From JBKEDC01 sp047971925 (GTDB lineage: Bacteria; Bacteroidota; Bacteroidia; Bacteroidales; Prolixibacteraceae): a stretch of DNA of 64,000 nt. Positions 1 through 8,237 of this stretch are shown piece after piece (the stretch's first letter is position 1; each line of letters begins with the position of its first letter). Under the pieces are notes generated by a model. The model saw only the letters and a program-made list of their open reading frames with translations. It was not told the origin of the DNA and searched no databases. A program made the translations under genes and the position numbers. The stretch covers positions 29,499 through 93,498 of the forward strand of contig JBKEAC010000041.1 of NCBI GenBank assembly GCA_047971925.1. Direction: 5' to 3'.

Positions 1-36
1 GAAGGATTTGTTCGTCAAGTACCAGTTGACTTATAA
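1..36 (+). CDS. 3' end of an unidentified gene (partial)
   Basis: The first frame reads EGFVRQVPVDL and then a TAA stop at 34-36. A strong intrinsic terminator starts about 20 bases later, which fits the end of a transcribed gene running in from the left edge. Only eleven residues are visible, too few to name a family. Confidence 0.4.
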   Translation, partial: EGFVRQVPVDL

Positions 37-54
37 GAAATCATTAATATAGAA

Positions 55-86
55 AAAGAGCTATTCGTTGAATGGCTCTTTTTTTG
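55..86 (+). terminator. Intrinsic terminator after the left-edge gene
   Basis: A 12-bp stem (AAAGAGC-T-ATTC paired with GAAT-G-GCTCTTT, one T-G wobble) closes on a GTT loop and runs into a T tract. It separates the partial left-edge gene from surE. Confidence 0.8.
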
Positions 87-225
87 TATCTTTCCGAAAT
101 TATTTTGAAGTGGAATACTGAGTAGAACTGCTTTGATGAGAGAATTAATTGAGAATCATGCCTTCAGATACTAAATAGATTGCTTCCATTCTCAATGCAA
201 AGTATGAAGATTAATAAAGAAACAA

Positions 226-984
226 ATGACAAGACCTTTAATTCTTTTGAGTAACGATGATGGCTTTCAGGCTAAAGGAATAAAAGTATTAATTGATGCT
301 TTAAAATCGATCGGTGATATCGTTGTGGTAGCTCCCGATTCGGCAATGTCGGGGATGTCGAGTGCTTTAACAAGTGAAAGACCTTTGCGAGTTACCTTAT
401 TAACGGAGGAAGAAGGACTTCGTATTTATTCATGCAGTGGAACGCCCGCTGATTGTGTGAAATTAGCTTTTCATGAGCTTTTAGATAGAAAACCAGATTA
501 TGTTCTTTCTGGAATTAATCATGGAGCAAATAATTCGATAAGTGTAATTTATAGCGGAACCGTTGGAGCAGCGCTTGAAGGCTGTATTCATGGTGTCCCT
601 TCAATTGCTTTTTCCTTATGCAACCATGCTGAAGATGCCGATTTTTCAGAAGTGATTGCTTGGGTAGTGCGCGTGTTTAAACAAGTGCAAATAAATGGAC
701 TGCCTAAATACACATTCTTAAATGTGAACTTCCCATTGGGTAATATTAAAGGAATTGAAGTCTGTAGGCAATCGGAAGGACGTTGGGAAAATGAAATGGA
801 AAAACGGGTTGATCCCAGAGGTAATACTTATTATTGGTTATCGGGCAAGTTTAATAATTTAGAACCAAATGCTAAAGATACCGATTTGAGTGTTGTTAAA
901 AAACAATATGTTAGTGTTGTGCCTATTAAAGTAGATATGACTGATTACAATTTTTACAACAAACTTAGAAGTTGGGATTTTTAA
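226..984 (+). CDS. surE: 5'/3'-nucleotidase SurE
   Basis: SurE removes phosphate from nucleoside monophosphates with a divalent metal in the cytoplasm and is linked to stationary-phase survival. The N terminus LILLSNDDGFQAKGI carries the paired metal-binding aspartates (D11, D12). The APDSAMSGMSSALT segment holds the conserved serine, and SGINHGANNS holds the conserved asparagine near residue 102. The length of 252 residues is normal for the family. It starts about 140 bp after the upstream terminator, and its stop is 3 bp before the next gene, so the two are probably cotranscribed. In many Bacteroidales lpxB follows surE; here a small membrane protein takes that place. The identification is secure; the physiological substrate is not shown by sequence. 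Confidence 0.96.
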   Translation: MTRPLILLSNDDGFQAKGIKVLIDALKSIGDIVVVAPDSAMSGMSSALTSERPLRVTLLTEEEGLRIYSCSGTPADCVKLAFHELLDRKPDYVLSGINHGANNSISVIYSGTVGAALEGCIHGVPSIAFSLCNHAEDADFSEVIAWVVRVFKQVQINGLPKYTFLNVNFPLGNIKGIEVCRQSEGRWENEMEKRVDPRGNTYYWLSGKFNNLEPNAKDTDLSVVKKQYVSVVPIKVDMTDYNFYNKLRSWDF

Positions 985-987
985 TTT

Positions 988-1284
988 ATGAGCACTCTTA
1001 ACAAACGAGATAAAATTAGTCTTGGATTACTAATCGGGATGATTCTTCCTGCATTTACATTTGTGTTGATTTATTTAAGTAGGGGAGAGGATGTTGGACT
1101 ATCGGTATATATTATAACATTGTGGAAAATAAAAGCATTAACACTAATCCTCACATTTAGTGTGCTTCCAAATTTACTCTTCTTCATGCTCTTTAATAAG
1201 CTCAAATATGAGCTTGCCATGCGAGGAGTAATGATGGCAACTGTAATATATGGACTGCTAATGCTTTTAACCAAACTATTTTGA
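988..1284 (+). CDS. Small three-helix membrane protein, unknown function
   Basis: I do not recognise this 98-residue protein. It has three clear hydrophobic segments, roughly residues 12-31, 42-69 and 78-97, joined by short basic loops, and no soluble domain, so it should sit in the inner membrane. It begins 3 bp after the surE stop and is probably translated from the same mRNA. Its last 9 bp overlap the 3' end of the convergent lipoprotein gene. The tight coupling to surE and the consistent hydrophobic pattern support a real gene. No enzymatic motif is visible. Confidence 0.7.
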   Translation: MSTLNKRDKISLGLLIGMILPAFTFVLIYLSRGEDVGLSVYIITLWKIKALTLILTFSVLPNLLFFMLFNKLKYELAMRGVMMATVIYGLLMLLTKLF

Positions 1285-2307
1285 ACCTTGCGATGCTTGT
1301 TCAGCTTGGCGATTAAGTAATATATCCATGTAGTTGCGTGATTGTTGCATATACTTATTTTGAATTGATTTTTCAATCCAAACCAATGCCTCGTCAATAT
1401 TTCCAATCATTTCACTAGCTAAAGCTAAATTATATTGAGTCTTACTTTTCTTGATACCCTTAGAATTACTTTCTATGCCTTTCCAATAACCATAAAGATT
1501 CAACCATTCGTTTTGATTGGCAAGATTAATAGCCATAGTTCCTTTAGGATCCTCGTTGTCAACAATGAACAGGATTCGTTTTTCGCGGTGCCATTGAGGA
1601 GAAACCTTTTCGTCAATATCCATAGCTGCTTGAATTGCAGTTCGCTGAATGCTTTCGGCTATCGTGGGAAGATTTGTGAAAATTTCTTGAGATTGAACAC
1701 CGCCTTGTTGCCATGAAATTGTATCGGAAATAATGATTTGAGGATAGATTTTTCTTTTTTCTGCATGATAAATATTAGCCACCACATTATACGCCGAATG
1801 AATTGTAGCAACAGCATATTCATTATCATAAATTTCATAGCGAGCGAAAACCTTATTGTAGAACCGTTCTAGTGCAAGAACAGCGTCAGTTTCATAATCA
1901 GAGCATATCTGCTCAACCTCTTCCCAGCTTAATGGACTTGCAATTTCATAGAATTTATTCACATGAGGATAGTGGCGTTTTTCTGGAATAACAACATCAT
2001 AGGCTTTAGAATCATATAGTAGCTGACCAAGAGCTTTCAGAGTAGTATCAGATGCTAAACTGTCAAGAATAACTGCCTCGGTATTGAATTTTTTATCGAA
2101 AAAATGCTGTTGTAATCTTTGATTGTTGTAAGTAGCAAAGTCAGTCGTTGTTGCTCGATCAATAAGTGTTAAACTTTGAATCTCGTTAGAAAGTAGCATA
2201 CTCGACGGATGAGCGGTCTCAATCACTAGGCTTTGATATGAGCTTGAGCAAGAGCTAAGCGTAATTAATAGTAATGAGATATTCAAAAATAAATTATTTT
2301 TTTTCAT
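1276..2307 (-). CDS. Secreted lipoprotein, DUF6340-like
   Basis: The N terminus has a signal peptide ending in the lipobox LSSC (Cys20), so this is a lipoprotein. The body of about 320 residues starts with a conserved-looking block (LSNEIQSLTLIDRATT), and the last 90 residues contain TPR-like helices (KTQYNLALASEMIGNIDEALVWIEKSI). The layout and opening block recall the Bacteroidota family DUF6340, but I make that match from memory with moderate certainty. The first and third stretches probably form a periplasmic or outer-membrane-facing domain. It overlaps the convergent gene by 9 bp. miaA lies 47 bp upstream in the same direction and may share its transcript. No function can be inferred. 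Confidence 0.8.
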   Translation of the reverse strand: MKKNNLFLNISLLLITLSSCSSSYQSLVIETAHPSSMLLSNEIQSLTLIDRATTTDFATYNNQRLQQHFFDKKFNTEAVILDSLASDTTLKALGQLLYDSKAYDVVIPEKRHYPHVNKFYEIASPLSWEEVEQICSDYETDAVLALERFYNKVFARYEIYDNEYAVATIHSAYNVVANIYHAEKRKIYPQIIISDTISWQQGGVQSQEIFTNLPTIAESIQRTAIQAAMDIDEKVSPQWHREKRILFIVDNEDPKGTMAINLANQNEWLNLYGYWKGIESNSKGIKKSKTQYNLALASEMIGNIDEALVWIEKSIQNKYMQQSRNYMDILLNRQAEQASQGSK

Positions 2308-2354
2308 GATTTTAATAAGATTTAAATGCGATTTAAAATTTAAGAGACAAAGCT

Positions 2355-3299
2355 CTATTCTTTGTTGAGCAATTGCTTAATGCTATATATTTTTTCATCC
2401 ATTGGCATTTCGCCATTGAGCCAGTGGATTTTTGTGCCATTCTTTTCCATGCGACGAAACCAAGTCATTTGTCTTTTTGCAAACTGATGAATAGCAATCT
2501 CTAGTTGAGAATACATATCTTTATAACTCAATTCGCCCACAACATGCATCGTGAGATATTTATATTCTAGACCATAATAAATAAGTTGCTCAGGCTTTAT
2601 TCCCATTTCAAGCAATTTGCGCACCTCATTAATCATACCCTCATCAATGCGTTGTTGCAATCGCATTGAAATTCGCTCTCTGCGAGTATCTCTATCAAAA
2701 AGAACTCCAACAACGAGCGAATTTATTGTATTACTATTTGCAGGTAATTGTTGATTCTCCTGTATAAATATCTCAATCTCAATGGCTCGGATAGCTCGCC
2801 TCTTCGTTTCGGTGTCGGAGTTATTATGAGTATTTTTATAGCTTCGAAGCAAATTAGAAAGTTCTTCTAAGCTTTTTGATTGAAGTTTCTTTCTTAACTC
2901 GATGTTTTTAGGCACATGAATTAAATTATAATTATTCAATACCGACTCTAAGTACATGCCGCTTCCTCCGCAAAGAATTGGAAATTTCTCACGCCCCACA
3001 ATATCCGAATATGCCTCGTTGAAATCGGTTTGAAACCGATAAACATTATATTCTGCTCCTGCATCTTCAATATCGATGAGATGATAAGGAATCGAAACGC
3101 CATTAATGGTATATTCATTAATGTCTTTGCCTGTTCCTAAGTCCATTCCGCGATAAATTTGGCGAGAATCTCCTGAAATAATTTCAGCATTAAACGCAAG
3201 TGCAGCTTGCGTTGCAACAGCGGTTTTCCCCGATGCTGTTGCTCCGAGAATGGTTAATAGCTGATATTTTCTATTTGTTAAGTCGAATATTGTATTCAT
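2355..3299 (-). CDS. miaA: tRNA dimethylallyltransferase MiaA
   Basis: MiaA transfers a dimethylallyl group to N6 of A37 in tRNAs that read UNN codons. The P-loop GATASGKT lies at residues 19-26, followed by the DSRQIYRGMDLGTGK block that recognises the tRNA and is diagnostic for the family. The later segments FDRDTRRERISMRLQQRIDEGMI and the C-terminal QFAKRQMTWFRR are also standard. The length of 314 residues is complete. It is transcribed leftward, away from the Yip1-smpB pair, with a 66-bp intergenic space that must hold promoters for both directions. Identification is secure. Confidence 0.97.
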   Translation of the reverse strand: MNTIFDLTNRKYQLLTILGATASGKTAVATQAALAFNAEIISGDSRQIYRGMDLGTGKDINEYTINGVSIPYHLIDIEDAGAEYNVYRFQTDFNEAYSDIVGREKFPILCGGSGMYLESVLNNYNLIHVPKNIELRKKLQSKSLEELSNLLRSYKNTHNNSDTETKRRAIRAIEIEIFIQENQQLPANSNTINSLVVGVLFDRDTRRERISMRLQQRIDEGMINEVRKLLEMGIKPEQLIYYGLEYKYLTMHVVGELSYKDMYSQLEIAIHQFAKRQMTWFRRMEKNGTKIHWLNGEMPMDEKIYSIKQLLNKE

Positions 3300-3315
3300 A
3301 ATCTACAAAAAAACG

Positions 3316-3323
3316 TATTTTTG
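3316..3323 (+). promoter_or_regulatory. -7 promoter element for Yip1-smpB
   Basis: TATTTTTG matches the Bacteroidota TAnnTTTG element and sits 42 bp before the Yip1-family start, in the divergent spacer with miaA. Confidence 0.6.
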
Positions 3324-3365
3324 TCAAATAAATAAGCCTTCTGTTGAAATTTAACGCAATAATTT

Positions 3366-3923
3366 ATGAAAATAAATCAACTAAATGAAATAATTTTCGC
3401 ACCCAATATGTTTTTTAAACAAAATAAGGCGAACGAATTGTGGGAAAATGTAGTGCCGATATATTTATTCGGTGTCCTTGCCTCAGCAATTGCTGCATTT
3501 GTTGGCGAAGTGTTTTGGAGCGAGGAGTTTTTGTGGGATTATGCGTTAGGAAAATTGATTCGTATATTTGTGGCCGATGTGATGACTTGGCTAATTGGTG
3601 GATTGTTGATTAAAAAACTATTGTTGAACTTTGGAGCTACGTTGGGAAAAGCTGAGGTTGCAAGTTTGTTAGCTATTGCCCTGTTGCCTTCAGTTTGCAT
3701 ATCGGTAATTGTCAATATTTTACCAATTTTGTCTCCATTGTCATTCGCCGGATTATATGGACTTTATTTATTTTATGTTGGAGCAACCCATTATTTTCAA
3801 ATTCCTAAAGAAAAAGAATCTAAAGCAGTCTTGCTCTCTATAGTGTTGATTATCTTAGTGTCAGGATTAATGTATTGGTTAACCTGGACTATCTTTAATG
3901 AGATTTTTAATTATGGCATTTAA
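3366..3923 (+). CDS. Yip1-family integral membrane protein
   Basis: This 185-residue protein starts with a soluble stretch (LNEIIFAPNMFFKQN) of the kind found at the N terminus of bacterial Yip1-domain proteins. Four to five hydrophobic segments follow, around residues 30-48, 60-82, 96-120, 122-142 and 152-175. Small residues and prolines inside the helices, as in ALLPSVCISVIVNILPIL, match the family. Bacterial members are inner-membrane proteins of unsettled function. The 3' end overlaps the smpB start by 11 bp, so translation of the two is probably coupled. The family call rests on pattern recognition. Confidence 0.75.
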   Translation: MKINQLNEIIFAPNMFFKQNKANELWENVVPIYLFGVLASAIAAFVGEVFWSEEFLWDYALGKLIRIFVADVMTWLIGGLLIKKLLLNFGATLGKAEVASLLAIALLPSVCISVIVNILPILSPLSFAGLYGLYLFYVGATHYFQIPKEKESKAVLLSIVLIILVSGLMYWLTWTIFNEIFNYGI

Positions 3924-4371
3924 AACTACAAATATAAACATTCGAAACAAACGTGCTTTTTTCGAATACGAAATCCTTGATACATATATTGCTGGTATTC
4001 AGTTGCTAGGTACGGAAATTAAATCTATTCGTAACAGCAAGGCAAGCATTGTGGAATCTTATTGTCGCTTCTCTAAAGATGAGCTCTATGTTATTAATAT
4101 GAACATTTCAGAATATGATTTCGGAAATATAAATAATCATGTGGCTCGACGAGATAGAAAATTACTTTTGCAAAAGAAAGAAATGAGTAAGCTTCAACAG
4201 AAGTTGAAAGAAAGTGGTTTGACAATTGTTCCGCTCAAAATGTTCATTAATGATCGAGGTTTGGCAAAACTTGAAATTGGCTTGGCAAAGGGTAAGAAGC
4301 TTCACGATAAGCGTGAAACGCTTAAATTAAAAGATGCCAAACGCGATATGGATCGCTTTTATAAGGGCTAA
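3913..4371 (+). CDS. smpB: SsrA-binding protein SmpB
   Basis: SmpB binds tmRNA and delivers it to stalled ribosomes for trans-translation. The N-terminal part carries NKRAFFEYEILDTYIAGIQLLGTEIKSIR, split here only by quotation, which is the hallmark OB-fold region. The C-terminal tail KGKKLHDKRETLKLKDAKRDMDR is the part that enters the decoding centre. I chose the ATG at 3913 (MAFKTTN) over an in-frame ATG 15 bp upstream because the family starts close to this point; this gives 152 residues, the normal size. The start lies inside the end of the Yip1 gene. No ssrA gene was found in the window. A strong terminator follows. Confidence 0.96.
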   Translation: MAFKTTNINIRNKRAFFEYEILDTYIAGIQLLGTEIKSIRNSKASIVESYCRFSKDELYVINMNISEYDFGNINNHVARRDRKLLLQKKEMSKLQQKLKESGLTIVPLKMFINDRGLAKLEIGLAKGKKLHDKRETLKLKDAKRDMDRFYKG

Positions 4372-4415
4372 GGTGTGATAATATTTTTTTTGACAGTTTG
4401 GAATTGACTGTTTTG

Positions 4416-4457
4416 AAAGGAGCTTCTGAAATTGAAATTTTAGATGTTCCTTTTTTT
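4416..4457 (+). terminator. Intrinsic terminator after smpB
   Basis: AAAGGA pairs with TCCTTT and an inner CTGAAAT/ATTTTAG arm continues the stem with one mismatch; seven T residues follow. It closes the Yip1-smpB transcript. Confidence 0.75.
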
Positions 4458-4465
4458 ATTAAAGA

Positions 4466-4487
4466 GGGTGCTGGCATTTCCTACCCC
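4466..4487 (+). repeat. Partial third copy of the 140-bp structured repeat
   Basis: GGGTGCTGGCATTTCCTACC resembles the first 20 bases of the two full repeats at 27719 and 63114. The match ends at about 4487, so this is either a truncated copy or a chance match to a short G/C-rich motif. Confidence 0.35.
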
Positions 4488-4686
4488 AACTTTCACTCCC
4501 AAAATTATTTTCAAGAAAAAAACGACTGTTTTTTTCAATGCCAGCTCAACTATAAGACGCGAAAATAAGCGAAAGTATTTAGAGTTGTTAGCTGAAAAAT
4601 ACTGGCAGCACATGATTAATGAAGGAGGCATAGATCGGTTCAACCAAAATGAAAACCAGTCAAATAAAAGAATCTGAAAGATATAT

Positions 4687-4718
4687 GGGGACTTCTAAAT
4701 ATTGTTTTTAGAAGCCCC
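4687..4718. repeat. Intergenic hairpin
   Basis: GGGGACTTCTAAA pairs with TTTAGAAGCCCC with one bulged A. There is no T tract, so it is not a normal terminator. Its arms resemble those of the hairpin after rho (33088-33135). Confidence 0.5.
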
Positions 4719-4879
4719 ATTAACGAAGAGTGTTGTGCACATTCATGTTTCAACGGAATTTAATGAATGCATTAAGCTTAATCACGTTGTGTAATTGGCT
4801 TATCCAATCTGATTGCCACTCAATCATCATCAAAGGGCATGGGCAAAGGACTATAAACGTTCTCAATCAAGAGTTTTAT

Positions 4880-5171
4880 AAGAACTTATCGGGTGATATT
4901 TTTCTTCACGAGGTGAATTAAGCAAACTTATTGGGTGATATTTTTCTTCATGAGGTTAAATAAGCAAACTTATTGAGTGATATTTTTTTTCATGAGGTGA
5001 ATTAAGCAAGCTTATTTGTCCATATTTTTTTTGATATGTTAAAATAAGCAAACTTATCGGGTGAGATTTTTTTTCATGAGGTGAATTAAGCAAGCTTATT
5101 TGTCCATATTTTTTTTCATGAGGTGAATTAAGCAAACTTAAATGCTGATAAATTTTCTCATGAGGCAAATT
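4880..5171 (-). repeat. Family A tandem array, 42-bp unit, seven copies
   Basis: Units starting at 4920, 4962, 5004, 5046, 5088 and 5130 are each exactly 42 bp. They open with AAGCAAACTTAT or AAGCAAGCTTAT and carry a T-rich centre and an ATGAGG tail. A first copy, 40 bp long, starts at 4880. Because 42 is a multiple of three, the reverse strand stays open and gives a false repeat protein. Reverse-complemented units match those of the array at 41886-42133, so the two arrays are one family in opposite orientation. Confidence 0.9.
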
Positions 5172-5283
5172 CAGTCTGCATTTATATTGTAATGAGTCGT
5201 GTTTTAACTACGATTTTTGTTCGTTTAAAGCTCAATCATTCTTTAACGGATTAAAATGCGCTGATTTATTTCCGCTAAGGGGT
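5172..5283 (+). mobile_element. Right end of a family A element (IS982-related MITE, degenerate)
   Basis: This stretch of about 110 bp matches the reverse complement of 41779-41890, including TTTAAAGCTCAATCATTCTT and the terminal part GCGCTGATTTA. The last bases (TTTCCGCTAAGGGGT) are a worn version of the inverted terminal repeat AATTCCGCCAACGGGT. Together with the array at 4880 it represents an older copy of the element seen intact at 41779-42377. I could not find a convincing left end or target duplication. Confidence 0.65.
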
Positions 5284-5785
5284 GAGCGTTATCCCTCCAT
5301 CGCATGCCATTATCAAATAACATACTTGTGAAACGATCTGAATCCAACGAAAGTGCAGGTGTAAATATGGGCAACAAGGATGCTAGACAACACCCTACGC
5401 TTCCAATCAAACAATTGGGCGAAAACGCCTATTGCCAGAAATTGTCTGGCGCATGTCAACGCAGAAGCTGGTGAGTACCGAAGCCATCAATGCTTTGGGG
5501 AGGAAGTAGAACTGAGGCAGTGCAGCAAGCCAACAAAACAAGTGGAACGAACATACTCCGCCCTAAAGATAAGCATGCGCCATTTAAGAAAATAAAAATC
5601 TGTAGGTCACAGCCACCGTACAAATAATCGCTCATCGCAATGCAAATTGGATAAGTGAAGTTGGGAGAGTGAAAGCTGGTATAGGAAATGTAAGCACCCC
5701 CAAATAAAAGAAGATAGAAAGAAAGAGTGAGAGTTTTTTCTTATAAATCAACTACTTAATTGGTGTGTTTGGTAGTTTGACAAGA
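5284..5785. other. Gene-free block, richer in G+C than its surroundings
   Basis: The first 300 bp are visibly richer in G and C than the flanking DNA. The longest reading frame (71 codons from 5380) shows no family resemblance, no promoter and no conserved motif. No tRNA, tmRNA or RNase P signature was seen. The last 100 bp are A-rich. It may be a decayed gene or an uncharacterised RNA. Confidence 0.4.
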
Positions 5786-6382
5786 TTATTGTTGCTGCAT
5801 AATATTTTCAATATATGTCAAAACTTCCTCTCTACCTTGTTTTTGTTCCGATGACGTGTGAAACATTTCGGGAAGTTCTTCCCAATTTTCGAGCATTCGT
5901 TTTCGGTAGGCAGCAATGTTATTTATTAATTGATTTTTGCCTAGCTTATCTGATTTTGTGAAAATAATGCTAAATGCGATTCCTTTTTCGCCACACCATT
6001 CCATGAATTCTAAATCAATTTTTTGGGCTTCATGTCGCACGTCAATTAGCACGAACAAGCAATAGAGGTTTTGGCGATTGATAATGTAGTCGGTGATATA
6101 TGCTTGAAATTTATCCTTTGCTTTTTTAGACACTTTGGCATAGCCATAGCCAGGTAAATCAACCAGATACCAGCTATTGTTGATGGTGAAGTGATTAATT
6201 AACTGTGTTTTGCCTGGTCGAGCTGATGTTTTTGCTAGTTTGCTATGATTAGTCAGCATGTTGATGAGTGATGATTTTCCAACATTAGAGCGACCAATGA
6301 ATGCAAATTCGGGTCTGTCGGGAGTTGGGCATTTTTCAACACTTGAGTTGCTCATACAAAATTTAGCGGTATTTATTTCCAT
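5786..6382 (-). CDS. engB: Ribosome biogenesis GTPase EngB (YsxC/YihA)
   Basis: EngB is an essential GTPase needed for assembly of the large ribosomal subunit. The G1 loop GRSNVGKSS is at residues 30-38, G3 is DLPGYGYAKVSKK, and G4 is FTKSDK. I chose the ATG at 6382 (MEINTAKF), giving 198 residues, because the longer frame would start at a TTG that overlaps a likely -7 element (ACATTTG core at 6389-6395). The gene stands alone, facing the repeat island downstream. Identification is secure. Confidence 0.96.
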   Translation of the reverse strand: MEINTAKFCMSNSSVEKCPTPDRPEFAFIGRSNVGKSSLINMLTNHSKLAKTSARPGKTQLINHFTINNSWYLVDLPGYGYAKVSKKAKDKFQAYITDYIINRQNLYCLFVLIDVRHEAQKIDLEFMEWCGEKGIAFSIIFTKSDKLGKNQLINNIAAYRKRMLENWEELPEMFHTSSEQKQGREEVLTYIENIMQQQ

Positions 6383-6614
6383 ATTTATCAAATGTCACAA
6401 GGTTATTGATTCGAGTTGATTTTATTTTGGTTCAAAATTAATGTTTTATTTTAAAATTGCTCCAGATTATTTCTTTTGAATTTTTTAGATTTTAGCATGC
6501 ATATACTTCCTCGACTGTGTTTTATTGAGGGGATTCTAAAATGGTTTTAAGCTGAGGCTTTTTTTGCACAAGCGAAAGATGCCTATTGATTTTATGATAT
6601 AATGCTTGTTATTT

Positions 6615-7586
6615 TTATAAGTGAACCTCTAATAATTTGCACTCGTTGTTTTCGGGTATTAATGCATATTGGTGGCAAGAGGCAGGAACTAAAACGCACT
6701 CGCCAAATTTAATTAATTCTCTATTTTCGCCATGTATTAACACAGCTTCGCCTTCCACACAAATATAAATAACGAAGGAGTCTAAATCGTAAATGTCGCG
6801 CTGAATTCCTCGCGAAAGCGTCATGATGTTAGTTGTGAAATAGGGACAATTAATTAGTTCCTCTCGCACATCGGCTTTGAGTTCACGGCACATGTTTTTT
6901 GGAGTAGGTGCAGAATATTCGATTGCCGAAAGGGCATCTTCTAAATGAAGTTCACGTTGATTTCCATCCTTATCTAAGCGATTGTAATCGAATAGTCGAT
7001 AAGTGATATCTGATGTTTGCTGTATTTCAGCAATTAATAAGCCCTTTCCAATGGCATGCACAGTGCCTGCGGGAATAAAAAAGCTATCGCCTTTTTTCAC
7101 GTCAATAAAGTTGAGCACTTCATTTAAACTTCCTTGCAGGGCTAGTTTTCTTAGCTCGCTTTCGCTTGGCGAACCTTTTAATCCACAATTGAGTTTAGCC
7201 CCTTCGTCGCTTTGCATTACATACCACATTTCTGTTTTTCCAAAGGAATGATGTTTCTCTGCGGCTTGCTTGTCGTTGGGGTGAACTTGTACCGATAAAT
7301 CATCGTTGGAGTCGATAAACTTGATTAATAAAGGGAAAGCTAGACCAAATTTTTCATAAACTTTATCTCCAACAAGTTCTCCCATGTATATTTCGATGAG
7401 TTCTTCGAGTGTGTTTTCGGCAAGAAATCCATTAGACACCACCGATACGTTATTTTCAACACCTGAAATTTCCCACGACTCGCCCGAATTTGCTAAAGGT
7501 TCTTTGTGTAATAGGTTGTGAAGTTTGTTTCCACCCCAAATTTTAGCGTGAAGTTGTGGGGTAAATTTTAAAGGATATAAATTCAT
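6615..7586 (-). CDS. manA: Mannose-6-phosphate isomerase, class I
   Basis: This zinc enzyme interconverts mannose-6-phosphate and fructose-6-phosphate and so feeds GDP-mannose synthesis or mannose use. The cupin core shows LSVQVHPND with the zinc-binding Gln and His near residue 113, GKTEMWYVM with the Glu ligand, and FFIPAGTVHAIGKGLLIAEIQ with the second His. The active-site Arg lies in DITYRLFDYNR. The length of 323 residues is typical of the short bacterial form. The Dabb gene ends 76 bp upstream and reads the same way, so the two may share a transcript. Confidence 0.95.
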   Translation of the reverse strand: MNLYPLKFTPQLHAKIWGGNKLHNLLHKEPLANSGESWEISGVENNVSVVSNGFLAENTLEELIEIYMGELVGDKVYEKFGLAFPLLIKFIDSNDDLSVQVHPNDKQAAEKHHSFGKTEMWYVMQSDEGAKLNCGLKGSPSESELRKLALQGSLNEVLNFIDVKKGDSFFIPAGTVHAIGKGLLIAEIQQTSDITYRLFDYNRLDKDGNQRELHLEDALSAIEYSAPTPKNMCRELKADVREELINCPYFTTNIMTLSRGIQRDIYDLDSFVIYICVEGEAVLIHGENRELIKFGECVLVPASCHQYALIPENNECKLLEVHL

Positions 7587-7662
7587 TGTTTTGGGTGTTA
7601 AGTGTTATAATGTATATAATGCGAGAGCTTGTTGTTCTCTAAAGTTATCTTGTTTTTTTTAG

Positions 7663-7956
7663 TTAGAACGTGAAGTCAACCGATGATCGACTTTCAATTT
7701 TATCTTTAAATTCAGAGCTTACTTTTATGTGTTCGGGGTGTGCTAAATAGATTCTCATGCTTTCGAGGTTTTCAAAATGGCTGATGATACATAAATGATA
7801 ATTGCTTGATTTCAAATCGTGGTTAATCCCCACTTCAAGATGTTTTATTTCAGGAATTAGGGCGGGGAGTGCCATGAGCATCTGCTTGAATGAATTTAAT
7901 TGCGAGAGGAGTTCTGTATTTTCTTTTAGTTTAAAAAGTACAACATGGTTAATCAT
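7663..7956 (-). CDS. Dabb (stress-responsive A/B barrel) domain protein
   Basis: A 97-residue single-domain protein. It begins INHVVLFKLKENT, the usual first strand of the dimeric alpha-beta barrel fold, and continues with IKHLEVGINHDLKSSNYHLCIISHFENLESMRIYLAHPEHIKV described here in parts: a central strand and the HPEH helix start shared by the family. Members are small cytoplasmic proteins, some with decarboxylase or cyclase activity, most uncharacterised. A TATCTTTG promoter lies 28 bp upstream. The fold call is firm; the activity is unknown. Confidence 0.88.
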   Translation of the reverse strand: MINHVVLFKLKENTELLSQLNSFKQMLMALPALIPEIKHLEVGINHDLKSSNYHLCIISHFENLESMRIYLAHPEHIKVSSEFKDKIESRSSVDFTF

Positions 7957-7983
7957 GGTAGGTGTATTTTAGATGTATTTTGA

Positions 7984-7991
7984 CAAAGATA
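7984..7991 (-). promoter_or_regulatory. -7 promoter element for the Dabb gene
   Basis: Read leftward it is TATCTTTG, a perfect TAnnTTTG match, 28 bp before the start codon. Confidence 0.7.
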
Positions 7992-8196
7992 TATTTTTTT
8001 TTGGATTATGTTGGAGTTATGTATTCATGGTTTTAAGCAATGTGAGTATTGTTGATGAATATTTAATTTGAAATAATTGAGGCGTTTTCGTTGTAAAATA
8101 GGTGGATATGATTTTTCGATGAGTTAAAAAAACTAATTATTGGGGGTGGTAGTCATAAAAGAGAATTGAATAGTTGTTAGGTTAAGAGTATTTTTT

Positions 8197-8204
8197 TACT
8201 TTTG
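8197..8204 (+). promoter_or_regulatory. -7 promoter element for gyrA
   Basis: TACTTTTG lies 34 bp before the gyrA ATG. A TTG at 8174-8176 is 20 bp upstream, the spacing expected for the -33 element. Confidence 0.7.
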
Positions 8205-8237
8205 TCGATTGTGAATAAGAACTAATTTAAAAAATTA

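Noticed and set aside
4444..4677. 77-codon plus-strand frame ending in KYLELLAEKYWQHMIN-like sequence
   Set aside because: The second half looks protein-like, but the start lies in the T tract of the smpB terminator and no promoter is present. It may be a gene remnant; the support is too weak to call.
4956..5168. 70-codon minus-strand frame encoding repeated PHEKK-type segments
   Set aside because: It is an artefact of the 42-bp tandem array, whose unit length is a multiple of three. There is no promoter and the same array in inverted form elsewhere is not open in this frame.
5380..5595. 71-codon plus-strand frame in the G+C-richer block
   Set aside because: No recognisable motif, no promoter and an unusual composition. 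It is listed as part of a gene-free block.
4370..5785. ssrA (tmRNA) or RNase P RNA near smpB
   Set aside because: I looked for the tmRNA tag frame and acceptor stem and for the RNase P core and found none in this island.
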